Notes: generated from the sequence alone by a model not told the origin. A stretch of 64,000 bases of DNA from Microbulbifer sp. TB1203 (GCF_030997045.1 NZ_CP116899.1:3000001-3064000); one strand, 5' to 3'; shown: positions 17,476 through 26,813, counted from the stretch's first letter. Program-made: numbers and translations.

Positions 17476-18495
17476 ATGCATCAGTACGATCTCTACGGCA
17501 TCGGCGCCGCCTTGCTCGACACGGAAATCGAAGTCTCGGACCGCGACCTGGAGGCTCTGGGGGTCGAAAAGGGGGTGATGACTCTGGTGGACGACACCCG
17601 CCAACGCCAATTGGTGGACGACCTTACCGACCACCTGGTGACCGCCAGCCACGCCTGCGGAGGCTCCGGCGCCAATACCGTGATCGCCGCCAGCTACTTC
17701 GGCCTGCGCACTTTCTATTCCTGCAAGGTGGCGTCGGACGACAACGGCGACTTCTACCTGGCCAACCTGGATGCCGCCGGGGTGGGTTATCCGCGGGTGC
17801 TGGATAGCGCCGATGGCGGCACCACCGGCAAGTGCCTGGTGTTGATCACGCCGGACGCCGAGCGCAGCATGAACACCTTCCTGGGCATCAGCGAGCGGCT
17901 GTCGGTGGCCGAGGTGGACAACGCGGCCCTCGCCGCCTCCCGCTGGGCCTATATCGAGGGCTACCTGGTATCCTCCGACACCGGCCGCGCCGCCGCCATC
18001 GCCCTGCGGGAGCAGGCGGAGGCCGCGGGGGTCAAAACCGCCCTCAGCCTCTCGGACCCAGCGATGGTGCACCTGTTCCGCGACGGCCTGGGGACGATGA
18101 TCGGCGGCGGTGTCGACCTGCTGTTCTGCAACCGCGACGAGGCCCTGGGCTTCACCGGCACCGACTCGGTGGAGAGCGCCGCGCTGGCCCTGCGCGACCA
18201 CTGCCGCAGTTTCGCCATCACCCTGGGCGCCGAGGGCGCCCTGCTGTGGGACGGCGGGCGGCAGTACCGGGTGTCGTCTCCGAAAGTACATGCGGTGGAC
18301 ACCAATGGCGCCGGGGATATGTTTGCAGGGGCTTTTCTCTATGGTCTCAACCGGGACATGCCCTTCGCCGAGGCGGGCGAACTGGCCTGCCGCGCGGCGG
18401 CTCGGGTGGTGAGCCAGTACGGGCCGCGGTTGCGCCCGGAACAGCACGGCGAGCTTTTGAATGCGGAATGCGGAATGCGGAATGCGGAATATTGA
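17476..18495 (+). CDS. adenosine kinase, PfkB family
   Basis: PfkB/ribokinase-fold sugar or nucleoside kinase, 339 aa, of the type annotated as adenosine kinase in Pseudomonas. Visible motifs are ACGGSGANTVIAASYFG (substrate glycine motif, near 65) and VDTNGAGDMFAGAF (ATP and catalytic aspartate, near 275). The last nine codons (ECGMRNAEY and neighbours) come from a tandem GAATGCGGA repeat and are not family sequence, so the natural stop appears to have been lost or extended. The stop abuts the stop of the convergent GGDEF-EAL gene. Adenosine specificity is by family resemblance. Confidence 0.85.
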   Translation: MHQYDLYGIGAALLDTEIEVSDRDLEALGVEKGVMTLVDDTRQRQLVDDLTDHLVTASHACGGSGANTVIAASYFGLRTFYSCKVASDDNGDFYLANLDAAGVGYPRVLDSADGGTTGKCLVLITPDAERSMNTFLGISERLSVAEVDNAALAASRWAYIEGYLVSSDTGRAAAIALREQAEAAGVKTALSLSDPAMVHLFRDGLGTMIGGGVDLLFCNRDEALGFTGTDSVESAALALRDHCRSFAITLGAEGALLWDGGRQYRVSSPKVHAVDTNGAGDMFAGAFLYGLNRDMPFAEAGELACRAAARVVSQYGPRLRPEQHGELLNAECGMRNAEY

Positions 18496-18510
18496 TCATT
18501 CCGCATTGTT
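18457..18510. repeat. AATGCGG tandem repeat and hairpin at a convergent junction
   Basis: Four tandem 9-bp GGAATGCGG-type units end the kinase gene, and AATGCGGAAT / ATTCCGCATT forms a short hairpin across both stop codons. A related hairpin lies at 34837-34888 between coq7 and the OsmC gene, also a convergent junction. It probably serves as a bidirectional terminator. Confidence 0.7.
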
Positions 18511-20265
18511 ACCGTGTATTTCCGGCAGGCAGGAGGCCGCGGCGATGCCGAAGCCCTGGGCGTAGTCCACCCCCATCAGGCGCAGCTTCTCCAGCAGTTC
18601 CGGCGTCTCCGCGTATTCGGCGATGGTGCTGATGCCCATGCGCTTGGCCAGGTGGTCGACGGTGCTGACAATGGCGCTGTCGATCTCATCCTCGAGCATA
18701 TTGCGCACGAAACTGCCGTCTATTTTCAGGAAATCCACAGGCAGTTGGCGCAGGTAGGCCAGGGAGGAGACGCCGCGGCCGAAGTCGTCCAGGGCAAAGC
18801 TGCAACCGGCGGCGCGCAGTTTGTGGATAAAGATCAGCGCCCGCTCCAGGTTGTCGATGGCGCTGGTCTCGGTGATCTCGAACTGCACCCGTGAAGGCGC
18901 CACACCGGCCTCGGTGAGTTCCTGCAGCACATAGTCCGCAAAGGTCTCGTCCCCCAGGCTGATGCCGGAAATATTGATCGCGTAACTGAAACCTCCCTCC
19001 CCCAGGCGCTGCTCAAGGGCCATATAGGCGAAAACCTTGCGGATCACCCAGCGGTCCACCTCCTCGATCAGGCCGTAGCGCTCCGCCGCCGGCAGGAACA
19101 TTCCGGGGGAGATGATATCGCCGTTGCGACCGCGCATACGCACCAGTATCTCGTAGTGGTGGATACGTTGTCCCTCCTGCAGTGCCACCACCGGCTGGCG
19201 GTAGAGCAGCATGCGATCCTCCCTCAGCGCGGCGTTGATCTCCGCCACCCAGGTGGTCTGGCGGCGCTTCTCCAGCACCTTGCGGGAGTCGCTGAACAGC
19301 TTGACCCGGTTGCGCCCCTGGTCGCGCGCGGCACAACAGGCATCGTTGGCGGAGGCCAGCAACTGGCTCGCAGGAGGCGCGTGGCAGTCCGCGGTCACCG
19401 CGCCGATGGAAAACGCCACACGGCTGTCGTTGCCCTCCCAGCGAAAGGCGAAGCCGCTCACCGCATCGCGCAGGCGCAGCACCACGCGGCGCGCCTCCTC
19501 CACGGTGCAGTCGCGCAGCAGGATGGCGAATTCGTCGCTGCCCACACGGGCAAAAAGATCACCACCGGACAGGCAGTGACGCAGCAACTGGGCCAACTGC
19601 ACCAGCAACTGGTCGCCGGCACTGTAGCCCAGGGTGTCATTGACCACCTTGAACTGATAGACGTCCAGGTACAACAGCACATGGTGCTGGCGCTTGTCGG
19701 TACACAGGGACAGCACCCGCTGCAGCTCGCTCTCAAAAAACTGCCGGTTGGGCAGCCGGGTGAGGGGATCGTGGCTGGTCTGCCAGCTGAGGCGGGAGGA
19801 GATGCGCCGCGCGGCGGTGGTGTGGCGCAGTATCAGCACGAAATTCTTCAGCACCGCGGCCTCGCGCACCGCGATCACCTGCACGTTCACCTCTACCGGT
19901 TCGGCGCCATCGTCGATACGCAGAATACAGGCGCGGAATTCGCGCACACTGGGCAGATCGGCGGGATCGGTATCGGCGGCGGGCAGCAGCGGCGGCAGCG
20001 GCGCGCCATTGCTATCGGTGAGCTGCAGGCTGTCGTTGAGCAACTGACCCGGCAGCAATCCCACCAGGTCGCCGGTCATCTCGCTCACCAGCGGGTTGCT
20101 GTAGGTCACCCGGCCCCGCGCGTCGGTCACTATCACACCGTCGGCGATCTCACCCAGCGCCACCTCCGCCGCCTGCAGGCTGAGTTGCCCGCCGGGCAGC
20201 AGCTCGTCCTCAACCTGGGTCAGCAGGCCGAGGTACTCGACGGATTTCGGATCAAATTCAGTCAA
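18496..20265 (-). CDS. PAS-GGDEF-EAL signalling protein with degenerate GGDEF
   Basis: Cyclic-di-GMP signalling protein, 589 aa, without transmembrane segments. A PAS-like region (about residues 30-150, GVIVTDARGRVTYSNPLV) is followed by a GGDEF domain (about 160-315) whose signature reads RVGSDEFAIL, and an EAL domain (about 335-575) with YEILVRM, FEITETSAI, the metal-binding DDFG and KIDGSF. The EAL site looks usable, while the GSDEF loop departs from GGDEF and may be catalytically weak or regulatory. I expect a phosphodiesterase. The input sensed by PAS is unknown. Confidence 0.9.
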   Translation of the reverse strand: MTEFDPKSVEYLGLLTQVEDELLPGGQLSLQAAEVALGEIADGVIVTDARGRVTYSNPLVSEMTGDLVGLLPGQLLNDSLQLTDSNGAPLPPLLPAADTDPADLPSVREFRACILRIDDGAEPVEVNVQVIAVREAAVLKNFVLILRHTTAARRISSRLSWQTSHDPLTRLPNRQFFESELQRVLSLCTDKRQHHVLLYLDVYQFKVVNDTLGYSAGDQLLVQLAQLLRHCLSGGDLFARVGSDEFAILLRDCTVEEARRVVLRLRDAVSGFAFRWEGNDSRVAFSIGAVTADCHAPPASQLLASANDACCAARDQGRNRVKLFSDSRKVLEKRRQTTWVAEINAALREDRMLLYRQPVVALQEGQRIHHYEILVRMRGRNGDIISPGMFLPAAERYGLIEEVDRWVIRKVFAYMALEQRLGEGGFSYAINISGISLGDETFADYVLQELTEAGVAPSRVQFEITETSAIDNLERALIFIHKLRAAGCSFALDDFGRGVSSLAYLRQLPVDFLKIDGSFVRNMLEDEIDSAIVSTVDHLAKRMGISTIAEYAETPELLEKLRLMGVDYAQGFGIAAASCLPEIHGNNAE

Positions 20266-20411
20266 AGGTGCAAGTCCACGCCTTGTTCTTGTATCTTGTG
20301 TCGGACGAGGGGGAACGAGTATAGAAACCGGAAGCCCTGTTCGACCGGCGATACCGCAGCTCTGCCAACTCCGTCACACAACATAAAACACAGCCTTCGC
20401 TAGGCACGGGC

Positions 20412-20984
20412 TCAGAGATGCTGGCGCAGGAAGCTCTTCAGCTTCTCGTCGGCGAAAGCCCGCTGCAGGGTAGTGCTGAGCAGGCCGTTGACCCGTGCTT
20501 CCACTTCCGCGCGGTCGGGCTTGACCAGGCTGCGGTCCACGCCGCTGGTACTGTAATTGCCATAGTAGGTGGCGCCGCCGATAGTCACCTGCAACTGCAC
20601 CTCGGCGGAGGTGTTTACCTTGCTGGTGTAGAGCTTGTTCGGACTGTCGTAGCTGAGCCCGGTCAGGTTGGCCACTACATGGACATCCGCCGCCCCGCTT
20701 TCCACCGGGCGGAAGGACCAGGCCGCAAAGCCCTCGCTCAGGGCGTCCGCCATGGCGGTTTCCACGTTGTTGGCCAGGGTGACGTTGGAGGTGTCCGCAT
20801 AGATACCGCCCAGGGAGCCGAGGCCACCGCCGGGCAGCTTGTTGGCGCCGCGCACGTTGATCGTGTGGCCTGCGCCGATGGTATCCGGCGCCACTTCCAC
20901 CTGGGGCTGCAAGCGGATCTGCAGCGGGCTGTGGGCACAGGCGGCGAGAGCGATGGCTCCCAGGAACAGCAGCATTTTTTTCAT
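20412..20984 (-). CDS. YajG family lipoprotein
   Basis: Secreted lipoprotein of 190 aa and unknown function. The signal peptide ends in a lipobox (LAAC, Cys near residue 16; MKKMLLFLGAIALAACAHSP). The mature part carries the YajG-like pattern of an early PQV-VAPDTIGAGHTINV stretch, a central FRPVESGAADVHVVANLTGL and a C-terminal helical region with RAFADEKLKSFLRQHL. It heads toward the GGDEF-EAL gene and follows the PCu(A)C gene with a 21-base gap. The YajG assignment is from recognisable layout rather than a search. Confidence 0.75.
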   Translation of the reverse strand: MKKMLLFLGAIALAACAHSPLQIRLQPQVEVAPDTIGAGHTINVRGANKLPGGGLGSLGGIYADTSNVTLANNVETAMADALSEGFAAWSFRPVESGAADVHVVANLTGLSYDSPNKLYTSKVNTSAEVQLQVTIGGATYYGNYSTSGVDRSLVKPDRAEVEARVNGLLSTTLQRAFADEKLKSFLRQHL

Positions 20985-21005
20985 GACGTCCTCCAGTGTA
21001 AAAAA

Positions 21006-21488
21006 TTATCCGTGATGGTGGCGATGGGGGTCTGCAGTCGCCCGCAGCTTGCGCACCGGCACCGAAATCTCGATCACCTGGCCATCGGCAAAACGGAGCC
21101 GCAGCGGCAACTGGTCGCCGGCACGCAGCCGCACCCCGTGCAGCATCAGGTGCACGCCCCCCGGCGCCATGCGTATGCTGCCGCCAGCGGGCACCTCCAG
21201 CAGTTCCAGCGGGCGCATTCGGCTGATGCCGTCCTCCTCGACGGTGGTGTGCAGGTGTGCTGAGGCCTGGCCCTGCCCCGGCAGTTCCACCGCGAGCAGG
21301 CGTCGCGCCGAGGTGCCATGGTTGTGCAGGGTCAGGTAGGCCGCACTCATTTTCACAGCGGGCGGCGTCTCGCGGGCATAGCCCTCGACCTGCAGCGAGG
21401 TTTTCTTTCCCTCCTCCTGCCTCTCCTCCGCGCCGGCGACGACGGCCAGCAACAGGGTAGCCAGCAGGAGCGCGGCGATCCGGTTCAC
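21006..21488 (-). CDS. copper chaperone PCu(A)C family protein
   Basis: Periplasmic copper-binding protein that delivers Cu(I) to cytochrome oxidase CuA or CuB sites in related bacteria. The 160-aa product has a signal peptide (about residues 1-20) and the exact family motif H-x10-M-x21-H-x-M: His in HLHTTVEEDGISRM, then M, and HLM at the end of VPAGGSIRMAPGGVHLM. The C-terminus is histidine-rich (DPHRHHHG), a possible extra metal site. It overlaps the upstream lipoprotein gene by four bases (ATGA), implying translational coupling. dsbD is divergent nearby, so this is a redox/copper envelope group. Confidence 0.92.
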   Translation of the reverse strand: MNRIAALLLATLLLAVVAGAEERQEEGKKTSLQVEGYARETPPAVKMSAAYLTLHNHGTSARRLLAVELPGQGQASAHLHTTVEEDGISRMRPLELLEVPAGGSIRMAPGGVHLMLHGVRLRAGDQLPLRLRFADGQVIEISVPVRKLRATADPHRHHHG

Positions 21489-22222
21489 TGTCCCGCCTCC
21501 CGCGCTGGCTGTGTCAGCAGCAGTTGGGGCGAAGCGCCCAGTTTGATATCCCCGCGCACCCGGTAGCCGGGCACCGCTTCGCGCAGCTGCTGGTAGACCC
21601 AGCGGCCCTCGGCATCGTTGCGGGCGACGATGATCACCCGCAGCTCGTCGCGGCGAATGCGCAGCGCAGTATTGCGCAGCAGTTCAACTATCGCGTCGGA
21701 GCGGGCCGCCAGTTGCGCCGCGGGCAGGGGCACCGATTCCCCCTCGGGCAGGCTTACACTGGCGCGACTGCGCTCGCGGGCCAGTTGTGCGCGCACTTCC
21801 GCCGTCAAGGGGTTGCCCGGGGCCAGCTCTTCAGCGCGGTTCAGGAAACTGTTCACCTCGCCGAAGGCGCGCCGACGCAGGGCGTCGCGGGCGCTCGCCA
21901 CCAGTTCCAGCACGATGCTCTGGATGCCGCTGGCGGCGCGGGTGTTGCCCGGGTCCAGTTGCCGCACTCTCAGGTAGTGATCGTAGGCGCTGGCTCCTGC
22001 GGGCTCGGTGAGGAACCCCTTCCGCTCCGCCTCCTCGGCGCGCTGCAGGAAGTAATTCACCGCCCGCTGGCGGATCTCCTCCGGCGACGGCCCCCGCGGT
22101 TTCACCGGCTGGGGTTGCGGCGCCGGCTGGGGTTGCGGCGGGGCACTGCCGCCGCAGCCGGCCAGCCACAACAGGCACGCCAGCACAAGACCACCACTGC
22201 GGAAGATATTCGCCGACGACAA
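21485..22222 (-). CDS. predicted lipoprotein with TPR-like helices, function unknown
   Basis: I do not recognise the family. The 245-aa product has a signal peptide with lipobox LAGC (near residue 23), a proline/glutamine-rich linker (QPQPAPQPQPVKPRGPS), a helical region (about 50-150) resembling tetratricopeptide repeats (YDHYLRVRQLDPGNTRA, FLNRAEELAPGNPL) and a C-terminal alpha/beta part (about 185-240) vaguely like an OmpA-type fold. It overlaps the PCu(A)C gene and is divergent from dsbD. An envelope role with the copper chaperone is inferred from coupling only. Confidence 0.7.
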   Translation of the reverse strand: MSSANIFRSGGLVLACLLWLAGCGGSAPPQPQPAPQPQPVKPRGPSPEEIRQRAVNYFLQRAEEAERKGFLTEPAGASAYDHYLRVRQLDPGNTRAASGIQSIVLELVASARDALRRRAFGEVNSFLNRAEELAPGNPLTAEVRAQLARERSRASVSLPEGESVPLPAAQLAARSDAIVELLRNTALRIRRDELRVIIVARNDAEGRWVYQQLREAVPGYRVRGDIKLGASPQLLLTQPAREAGQ

Positions 22223-22357
22223 GACCCTGCCCCTCCACTGTTGTTATGTTGCTCGCTATACTGCCGGCACGGCGGCCCTCAGCGGGCCAGAATGAACCCC
22301 AGCCGGGTCCGGGCAGTCGAACCTGTACGCACCCGACTATAATGAATTTTTATTCCC

Positions 22358-24151
22358 ATGGCTGTGAAGACCGGCAGTTTCCACAAAAATTTCCTCGGCG
22401 CACTGGCTGTACTGATTTTTTTCCTCGGCAGCGGCGCGACCGCGCAGCCGCAGTCCCCCTTCTCCGGCCAGTCGCCGGGGGCCGCGCAGGGCGCTGAATT
22501 CCTGCCGGTGGATGAGGCCTACCAACAGGACTTCCTGTTTTCGGAGCAGGGAACCAGCGCCATCTTCCAGATAGCCCCCGGCTACTATCTATACCGCGAC
22601 AAACTGGCCCTGTACCGGATCGACGGGAACAAAAAGACGCCCTTGCCGCTGACCCTGCCGGAGGGCGAAGTCATCTGGGATGACTACTTCGAGAAGGAAA
22701 CCCAAGTCTACCGGATACAGTTGGAAGTGCCGCTGGCGATACCGCGGACAGACAGCCAGCTACAGTTGGAAGTGCACTACCAGGGGTGCGCCGACGCCGG
22801 CCTCTGCTATCCGCCCCAGGTGCGCCATTTCTCCCTCGACCCCGCCACCGGCACCGCCGAACCGGTATCCGCCCCGGGGACCGGGGGCGGTGCCAGCCCG
22901 CCCCCGACAACCGGGAGTAGTTCCAGCCTGGCCCTCCCGCTGGCGCTGCTGCTGGCATTTGCCGGCGGCCTGTTATTGAACCTGATGCCCTGCGTCTTTC
23001 CGGTGCTCTCCATCAAACTGCTGGCGATCGCCCAACTGCCCGGCGGGCGGCAGCGGCACGGCTGGTCCTATAGCGCCGGCGTGGTATTGAGCTTTGTGCT
23101 GATCGCGGCACTGATGCTGGCCCTGCGCGCCGGTGGCCAGGCGGTGGGCTGGGGCTTCCAGTTGCAGTCCCCGGTACTGATCGCGGCACTGGCTTACCTG
23201 TTTTTCGCCATGGGTCTCGGCCTGTCCGGGGTGGCGGAATTCGGCGGGCGGCTGATGGGGCTGGGCGGCAGCCTCGGTACCAGCAGGGGCCTGGGCGGCT
23301 CCTTCGCCAGCGGCGTGCTGGCCACAGTGGTGGCCAGCCCCTGCACCGCTCCGCTGATGGGCTCGGCGCTCGGTTTCGCGGTAACCCAGCCCGCCGCAGT
23401 GGCGCTGTCGGTCTTCGCCGCCCTGGGGGCGGGGATGGCGGCGCCCTTCCTGCTGCTCACCTATATCCCGGCGCTGGCGGACCGGTTGCCGCGCCCCGGC
23501 CCCTGGATGGACAAGCTGAAACAGCTGCTGGCCTTCCCCATGTATCTCACCGCGGTATGGCTGCTGTGGGTACTGGGCCGGCAGACCGGCAGCGACGGCG
23601 TGGCTCTGGTGCTGGCGGGGAGCGTGGGCATCGCCTTCGCCCTGTGGCTGTGGCCGCGGCCGGACTGGCACTGGGGCAAGGGCGCGGTTGCGGTAACCGC
23701 GCTGGCCGCCGCAGTCCTGCTGCTGCCGCGGCTACCCGCCGGCGGCGGGGTTCCCGAGACCGCCGGCTACTGGCAGGCCTATTCTCCGGAGCGGCTGGAG
23801 AGCGCCCGCGCCGAGGGCCGCCCGGTGCTCGCCAATATGACCGCGGCCTGGTGCATCACTTGCCTGGCCAACGACAAGATGGTGTTGGCCAGCGATACCA
23901 TCTCCGGTGCGGTGCAGGAACTGGGCGTGGTCGCGCTCAAGGGCGACTGGACCAACCAGGACCCGCAGATCAGCGAACTGCTGGCCCGCTACGGGCGCAC
24001 CAGCGTGCCCCTCTACCTCCTCTACCCCGCCGGCGGTGGCGAGGCCAAGATACTGCCCCAGGTACTCACTCGCGATGGACTACTGTCGGAACTCCGCGCG
24101 GCTGCGAGCCAGGGAGCAGGTGAGCGAAAGCAGGAAACCGTATCGAGATAA
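22358..24151 (+). CDS. dsbD: protein-disulfide reductase DsbD
   Basis: Carries electrons from cytosolic thioredoxin to periplasmic reductases. The 597-aa product has a signal peptide, a periplasmic alpha domain with the pair in CADAGLCYPP (about residues 145-155), eight membrane helices with cysteines in NLMPCVFPVLS and ASPCTAPLMG, and a C-terminal thioredoxin-like domain with WCITC near residue 505. All six functional cysteines are visible. ATG 22358 begins a basic-hydrophobic signal sequence. It is divergent from the copper-chaperone group, consistent with copper or cytochrome c maturation needs. Confidence 0.95.
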   Translation: MAVKTGSFHKNFLGALAVLIFFLGSGATAQPQSPFSGQSPGAAQGAEFLPVDEAYQQDFLFSEQGTSAIFQIAPGYYLYRDKLALYRIDGNKKTPLPLTLPEGEVIWDDYFEKETQVYRIQLEVPLAIPRTDSQLQLEVHYQGCADAGLCYPPQVRHFSLDPATGTAEPVSAPGTGGGASPPPTTGSSSSLALPLALLLAFAGGLLLNLMPCVFPVLSIKLLAIAQLPGGRQRHGWSYSAGVVLSFVLIAALMLALRAGGQAVGWGFQLQSPVLIAALAYLFFAMGLGLSGVAEFGGRLMGLGGSLGTSRGLGGSFASGVLATVVASPCTAPLMGSALGFAVTQPAAVALSVFAALGAGMAAPFLLLTYIPALADRLPRPGPWMDKLKQLLAFPMYLTAVWLLWVLGRQTGSDGVALVLAGSVGIAFALWLWPRPDWHWGKGAVAVTALAAAVLLLPRLPAGGGVPETAGYWQAYSPERLESARAEGRPVLANMTAAWCITCLANDKMVLASDTISGAVQELGVVALKGDWTNQDPQISELLARYGRTSVPLYLLYPAGGGEAKILPQVLTRDGLLSELRAAASQGAGERKQETVSR

Positions 24152-24162
24152 ACGCGATGCGA

Positions 24163-24257
24163 AGGCCTGCTGCCGGGGAGCTTTTTGCAGGGACTTCACT
24201 GCGCCACGGATGGACGCGCACAACGCGCCCCTAAAACGCTCCCGGCGGCCAGGCCGC
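24163..24257. repeat. Variable-stem hairpin element, degenerate copy D
   Basis: GGCCTGCTGCCGGGGAGC (24164-24181) faces CGCTCCCGGCGGCCAGGCC (24238-24255) with several mismatches. It lacks the ACAGGGACGTATT loop block. It lies in the 372-base dsbD-aroQ spacer, where I see no gene and no clear promoter. Confidence 0.5.
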
Positions 24258-24523
24258 CCAAACTCTTCCACCAACAGCCTTTGTAGCCAATTTTCCCGGC
24301 AATCGGGCCACCTCTCCAATCGTTTTGCGGGGATTTTCAAGGAAACTTCGCCGAACTGCGGCTAACTTCAACAAACTGTGCGCTAGGCATGGACAGGGGG
24401 TCACTTTTGCGGCACACTCGCCGCGGCACTCGGGATTTCTCACTGGAAATCCGAGTTTGTCGGCAAGATAGCCAATTTTCGTTTGATTTTTGTCACCTTT
24501 CGCGCTTTTTCTGCAGGCAACCT

Positions 24524-24967
24524 ATGGCAAATCTCCTTCTGTTGCACGGCCCCAATCTCAACCTGCTCGGCACCCGCGAGCCGCAGATCTACGGTGCCAC
24601 CACCCTGGCACAGATCGACAGCGATGCCCTCGCCCAGTGCACCGCCGCCGGCCACCAGTTGGAAACCCTGCAGAGCAACAGTGAAGCGGAACTGATCGGG
24701 CGAATCCAGGCAGCCGCCGGGAAGGTGGACTTTATCGTGATCAACCCTGCCGCCTTCACCCACACCAGCGTGGCACTGCGCGACGCACTGGCGGCGGTGG
24801 GCATCCCCTTTGTCGAGGTGCACCTGTCCAACCCCCACGCGCGGGAGGAATTCCGCCGCCACTCCTATTTTTCCGACCTGGCCCGGGGGGTGGTGTGCGG
24901 CTTCGGCGCACTCAGCTACACCCTGGCAATCCAGGCGGCAATACAACACTTTGAACAACCCCAATAA
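24524..24967 (+). CDS. aroQ: type II 3-dehydroquinate dehydratase
   Basis: Third step of the shikimate pathway: trans-dehydration of 3-dehydroquinate. ATG 24524 gives 147 aa beginning MANLLLLHGPNLNLLGTREP, the family signature with the catalytic arginine loop region. INPAAFTHTSVALRDAL and VEVHLSNPHAREEFR are the other conserved motifs, with the catalytic histidine in VEVHLSN. Upstream in-frame ATG 24389 would add 45 unrelated residues. It leads the aroQ-accB-accC group, as in many gammaproteobacteria; accB starts 34 bases downstream. Confidence 0.96.
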   Translation: MANLLLLHGPNLNLLGTREPQIYGATTLAQIDSDALAQCTAAGHQLETLQSNSEAELIGRIQAAAGKVDFIVINPAAFTHTSVALRDALAAVGIPFVEVHLSNPHAREEFRRHSYFSDLARGVVCGFGALSYTLAIQAAIQHFEQPQ

Positions 24968-25001
24968 CTAACGGTATTCAACCAGAACTGCGAGAGAAAC
25001 T

Positions 25002-25457
25002 ATGGATATCCGCAAGATAAAAAAACTGATTGAGCTGCTCGAGGAATCGGATATCGGCGAGCTGGAGATCAAGGAAGGCGAGGAATCCGTGCGCATCAGC
25101 CGCGGCTCCGCCCACCTGGCTGCCCAGGCAGCCGTTGCGCCGGTAGCGCCGCCCCCCGCGGCTGCGCCGGCTCCCGCACCGGCACCCGCGGCGGCGGAAC
25201 CGGAAAGCGTGCCCGCGCTGAGCGGCCACCAGGTCAAATCCCCCATGGTGGGTACCTTCTACGCCGCCTCCAGCCCCGGCGCCGAGCCCTTCGTCAAGGA
25301 GGGCCAGCAGGTCAAGGTCGGCGACGTGATCTGCATCGTCGAGGCGATGAAAATGATGAACCAGATAGAGGCAGACAAAGCCGGTACCATCGAGGCCGTT
25401 CTGGTGGAGGACGGCCAGCCGGTGGAGTTCGACCAGCCGCTCGTGACCATCGTCTGA
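25002..25457 (+). CDS. accB: biotin carboxyl carrier protein of acetyl-CoA carboxylase
   Basis: Carries biotin between carboxylase and transferase subunits in the first step of fatty acid synthesis. The 151-aa product starts MDIRKIKKLIELLEESDIGE, has an Ala/Pro-rich flexible linker (about residues 45-75) and a biotinyl domain with the lysine in EAMKMMNQIEADKAG near residue 117. It is 34 bases after aroQ and 15 bases before accC. Confidence 0.97.
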   Translation: MDIRKIKKLIELLEESDIGELEIKEGEESVRISRGSAHLAAQAAVAPVAPPPAAAPAPAPAPAAAEPESVPALSGHQVKSPMVGTFYAASSPGAEPFVKEGQQVKVGDVICIVEAMKMMNQIEADKAGTIEAVLVEDGQPVEFDQPLVTIV

Positions 25458-25472
25458 GCGGGGTGAAACAGC

Positions 25473-26813
25473 ATGTTTGACAAAGTACTGATCGCCAACC
25501 GGGGCGAAATCGCGCTGCGCATACTGCGCGCCTGCAAGGAGATGGGTATCTCCACCGTGGCGGTGCACTCCCAGGTGGACCGCGACCTGAAGCATGTGCG
25601 CCTGGCGGACGAGGCGGTGTGCATCGGCCCCAACCCCTCGCCGCAGAGCTACTTGAACATCCCCGCGATTGTCTCCGCGATGGAGATCACCGACGCGGTG
25701 GCAGTGCACCCAGGCTACGGCTTCCTGGCGGAGAACGCCGACTTCGCCGAGCAGGTGCAGAAAAGCGGCTTCACCTTTATCGGCCCGGACCCGGACGTGA
25801 TCCGCCTGATGGGCGACAAGGTCTCCGCCATCGCCGCGATGAAAAAAGCTGGCGTGCCCACGGTACCCGGTTCCGACGGCCCGCTCCCCGCCAACGGCCA
25901 GCGCTGCCTGGAGATAGCGCACAAAATCGGCTACCCGGTGATTATCAAGGCCGCCGCCGGCGGCGGCGGGCGCGGCATGCGCGTGGTGCACACCGAAGCG
26001 GCGCTGCTCAACGCCATCTCGGTGACCCGGTCCGAGGCCCAGGCGGCCTTCGGCGACGGCACCGTATACATGGAGAAGTTTCTGCAGAACCCGCGCCATG
26101 TGGAAATCCAGGTGATGTCCGACGGCCAGGGCAACGCCGTGCACCTGGGCGATCGCGACTGCTCGCTGCAGCGGCGCCACCAGAAAGTGCTGGAAGAGGC
26201 CCCCGCGCCGGGCATTCCCGACGAAGTGCGCGCGCAGGTGCAGCAGTCCTGCGTACAGGCCTGTATCGATATCGGCTACCGCGGTGCCGGCACCTTCGAG
26301 TTCCTCTACGAGGATGAGCGCTTCTTCTTTATCGAGATGAACACCCGCATCCAGGTGGAGCACCCGGTCACCGAGATGGTCACCGGCGTGGACCTGATCA
26401 AGGAGCAGATCCGCGTATGCGCCGGCGAGAAGCTGTCGCTGCGGCAAGAGGATATCCAGATCCGCGGCCACGCCTTCGAGTGCAGGATCAACGCCGAAGA
26501 CCCCAAGACCTTCTTCCCCTGCCCCGGCAAGGTGAGCAACTTCCACGCCCCCGGCGGCCTGGGCGTACGGGTGGACTCGCACCTCTACTCCGGCTACACG
26601 GTGCCCGCCAACTACGATTCGATGATCGCCAAGGTCATCACTCACGGCGAAGACCGCGAGACGGCGCTGGCGCGCATGCGCGTGGCCCTCTCGGAACTGA
26701 TCGTCGACGGCATCAAGACCAATATCCCGCTGCAGGAAGACCTGGTGCGCGACAGTGCCTTTGCGGAGGGCGGAGTGAATATTCATTACCTCGAGAAGAA
26801 GCTGGGGCTTTGA
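25473..26813 (+). CDS. accC: biotin carboxylase subunit of acetyl-CoA carboxylase
   Basis: ATP-grasp enzyme that carboxylates the biotin of AccB. The 446-aa product begins MFDKVLIANRGEIALRILRA and contains KAAAGGGGRGMRVV (ATP-binding glycine loop near 165), EKFLQNPRHVEIQV, and the catalytic region FIEMNTRIQVEHPVTEMVTG. Length is normal. Its TGA stop overlaps the first unit of a 7-bp tandem repeat, so the repeat starts exactly where coding ends. Confidence 0.97.
   Translation: MFDKVLIANRGEIALRILRACKEMGISTVAVHSQVDRDLKHVRLADEAVCIGPNPSPQSYLNIPAIVSAMEITDAVAVHPGYGFLAENADFAEQVQKSGFTFIGPDPDVIRLMGDKVSAIAAMKKAGVPTVPGSDGPLPANGQRCLEIAHKIGYPVIIKAAAGGGGRGMRVVHTEAALLNAISVTRSEAQAAFGDGTVYMEKFLQNPRHVEIQVMSDGQGNAVHLGDRDCSLQRRHQKVLEEAPAPGIPDEVRAQVQQSCVQACIDIGYRGAGTFEFLYEDERFFFIEMNTRIQVEHPVTEMVTGVDLIKEQIRVCAGEKLSLRQEDIQIRGHAFECRINAEDPKTFFPCPGKVSNFHAPGGLGVRVDSHLYSGYTVPANYDSMIAKVITHGEDRETALARMRVALSELIVDGIKTNIPLQEDLVRDSAFAEGGVNIHYLEKKLGL

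Noticed and set aside
24389..24523. Extended aroQ start
   Set aside because: The 45 extra residues are not seen in type II dehydroquinases; MANLLLLHGPN is the family N-terminus.
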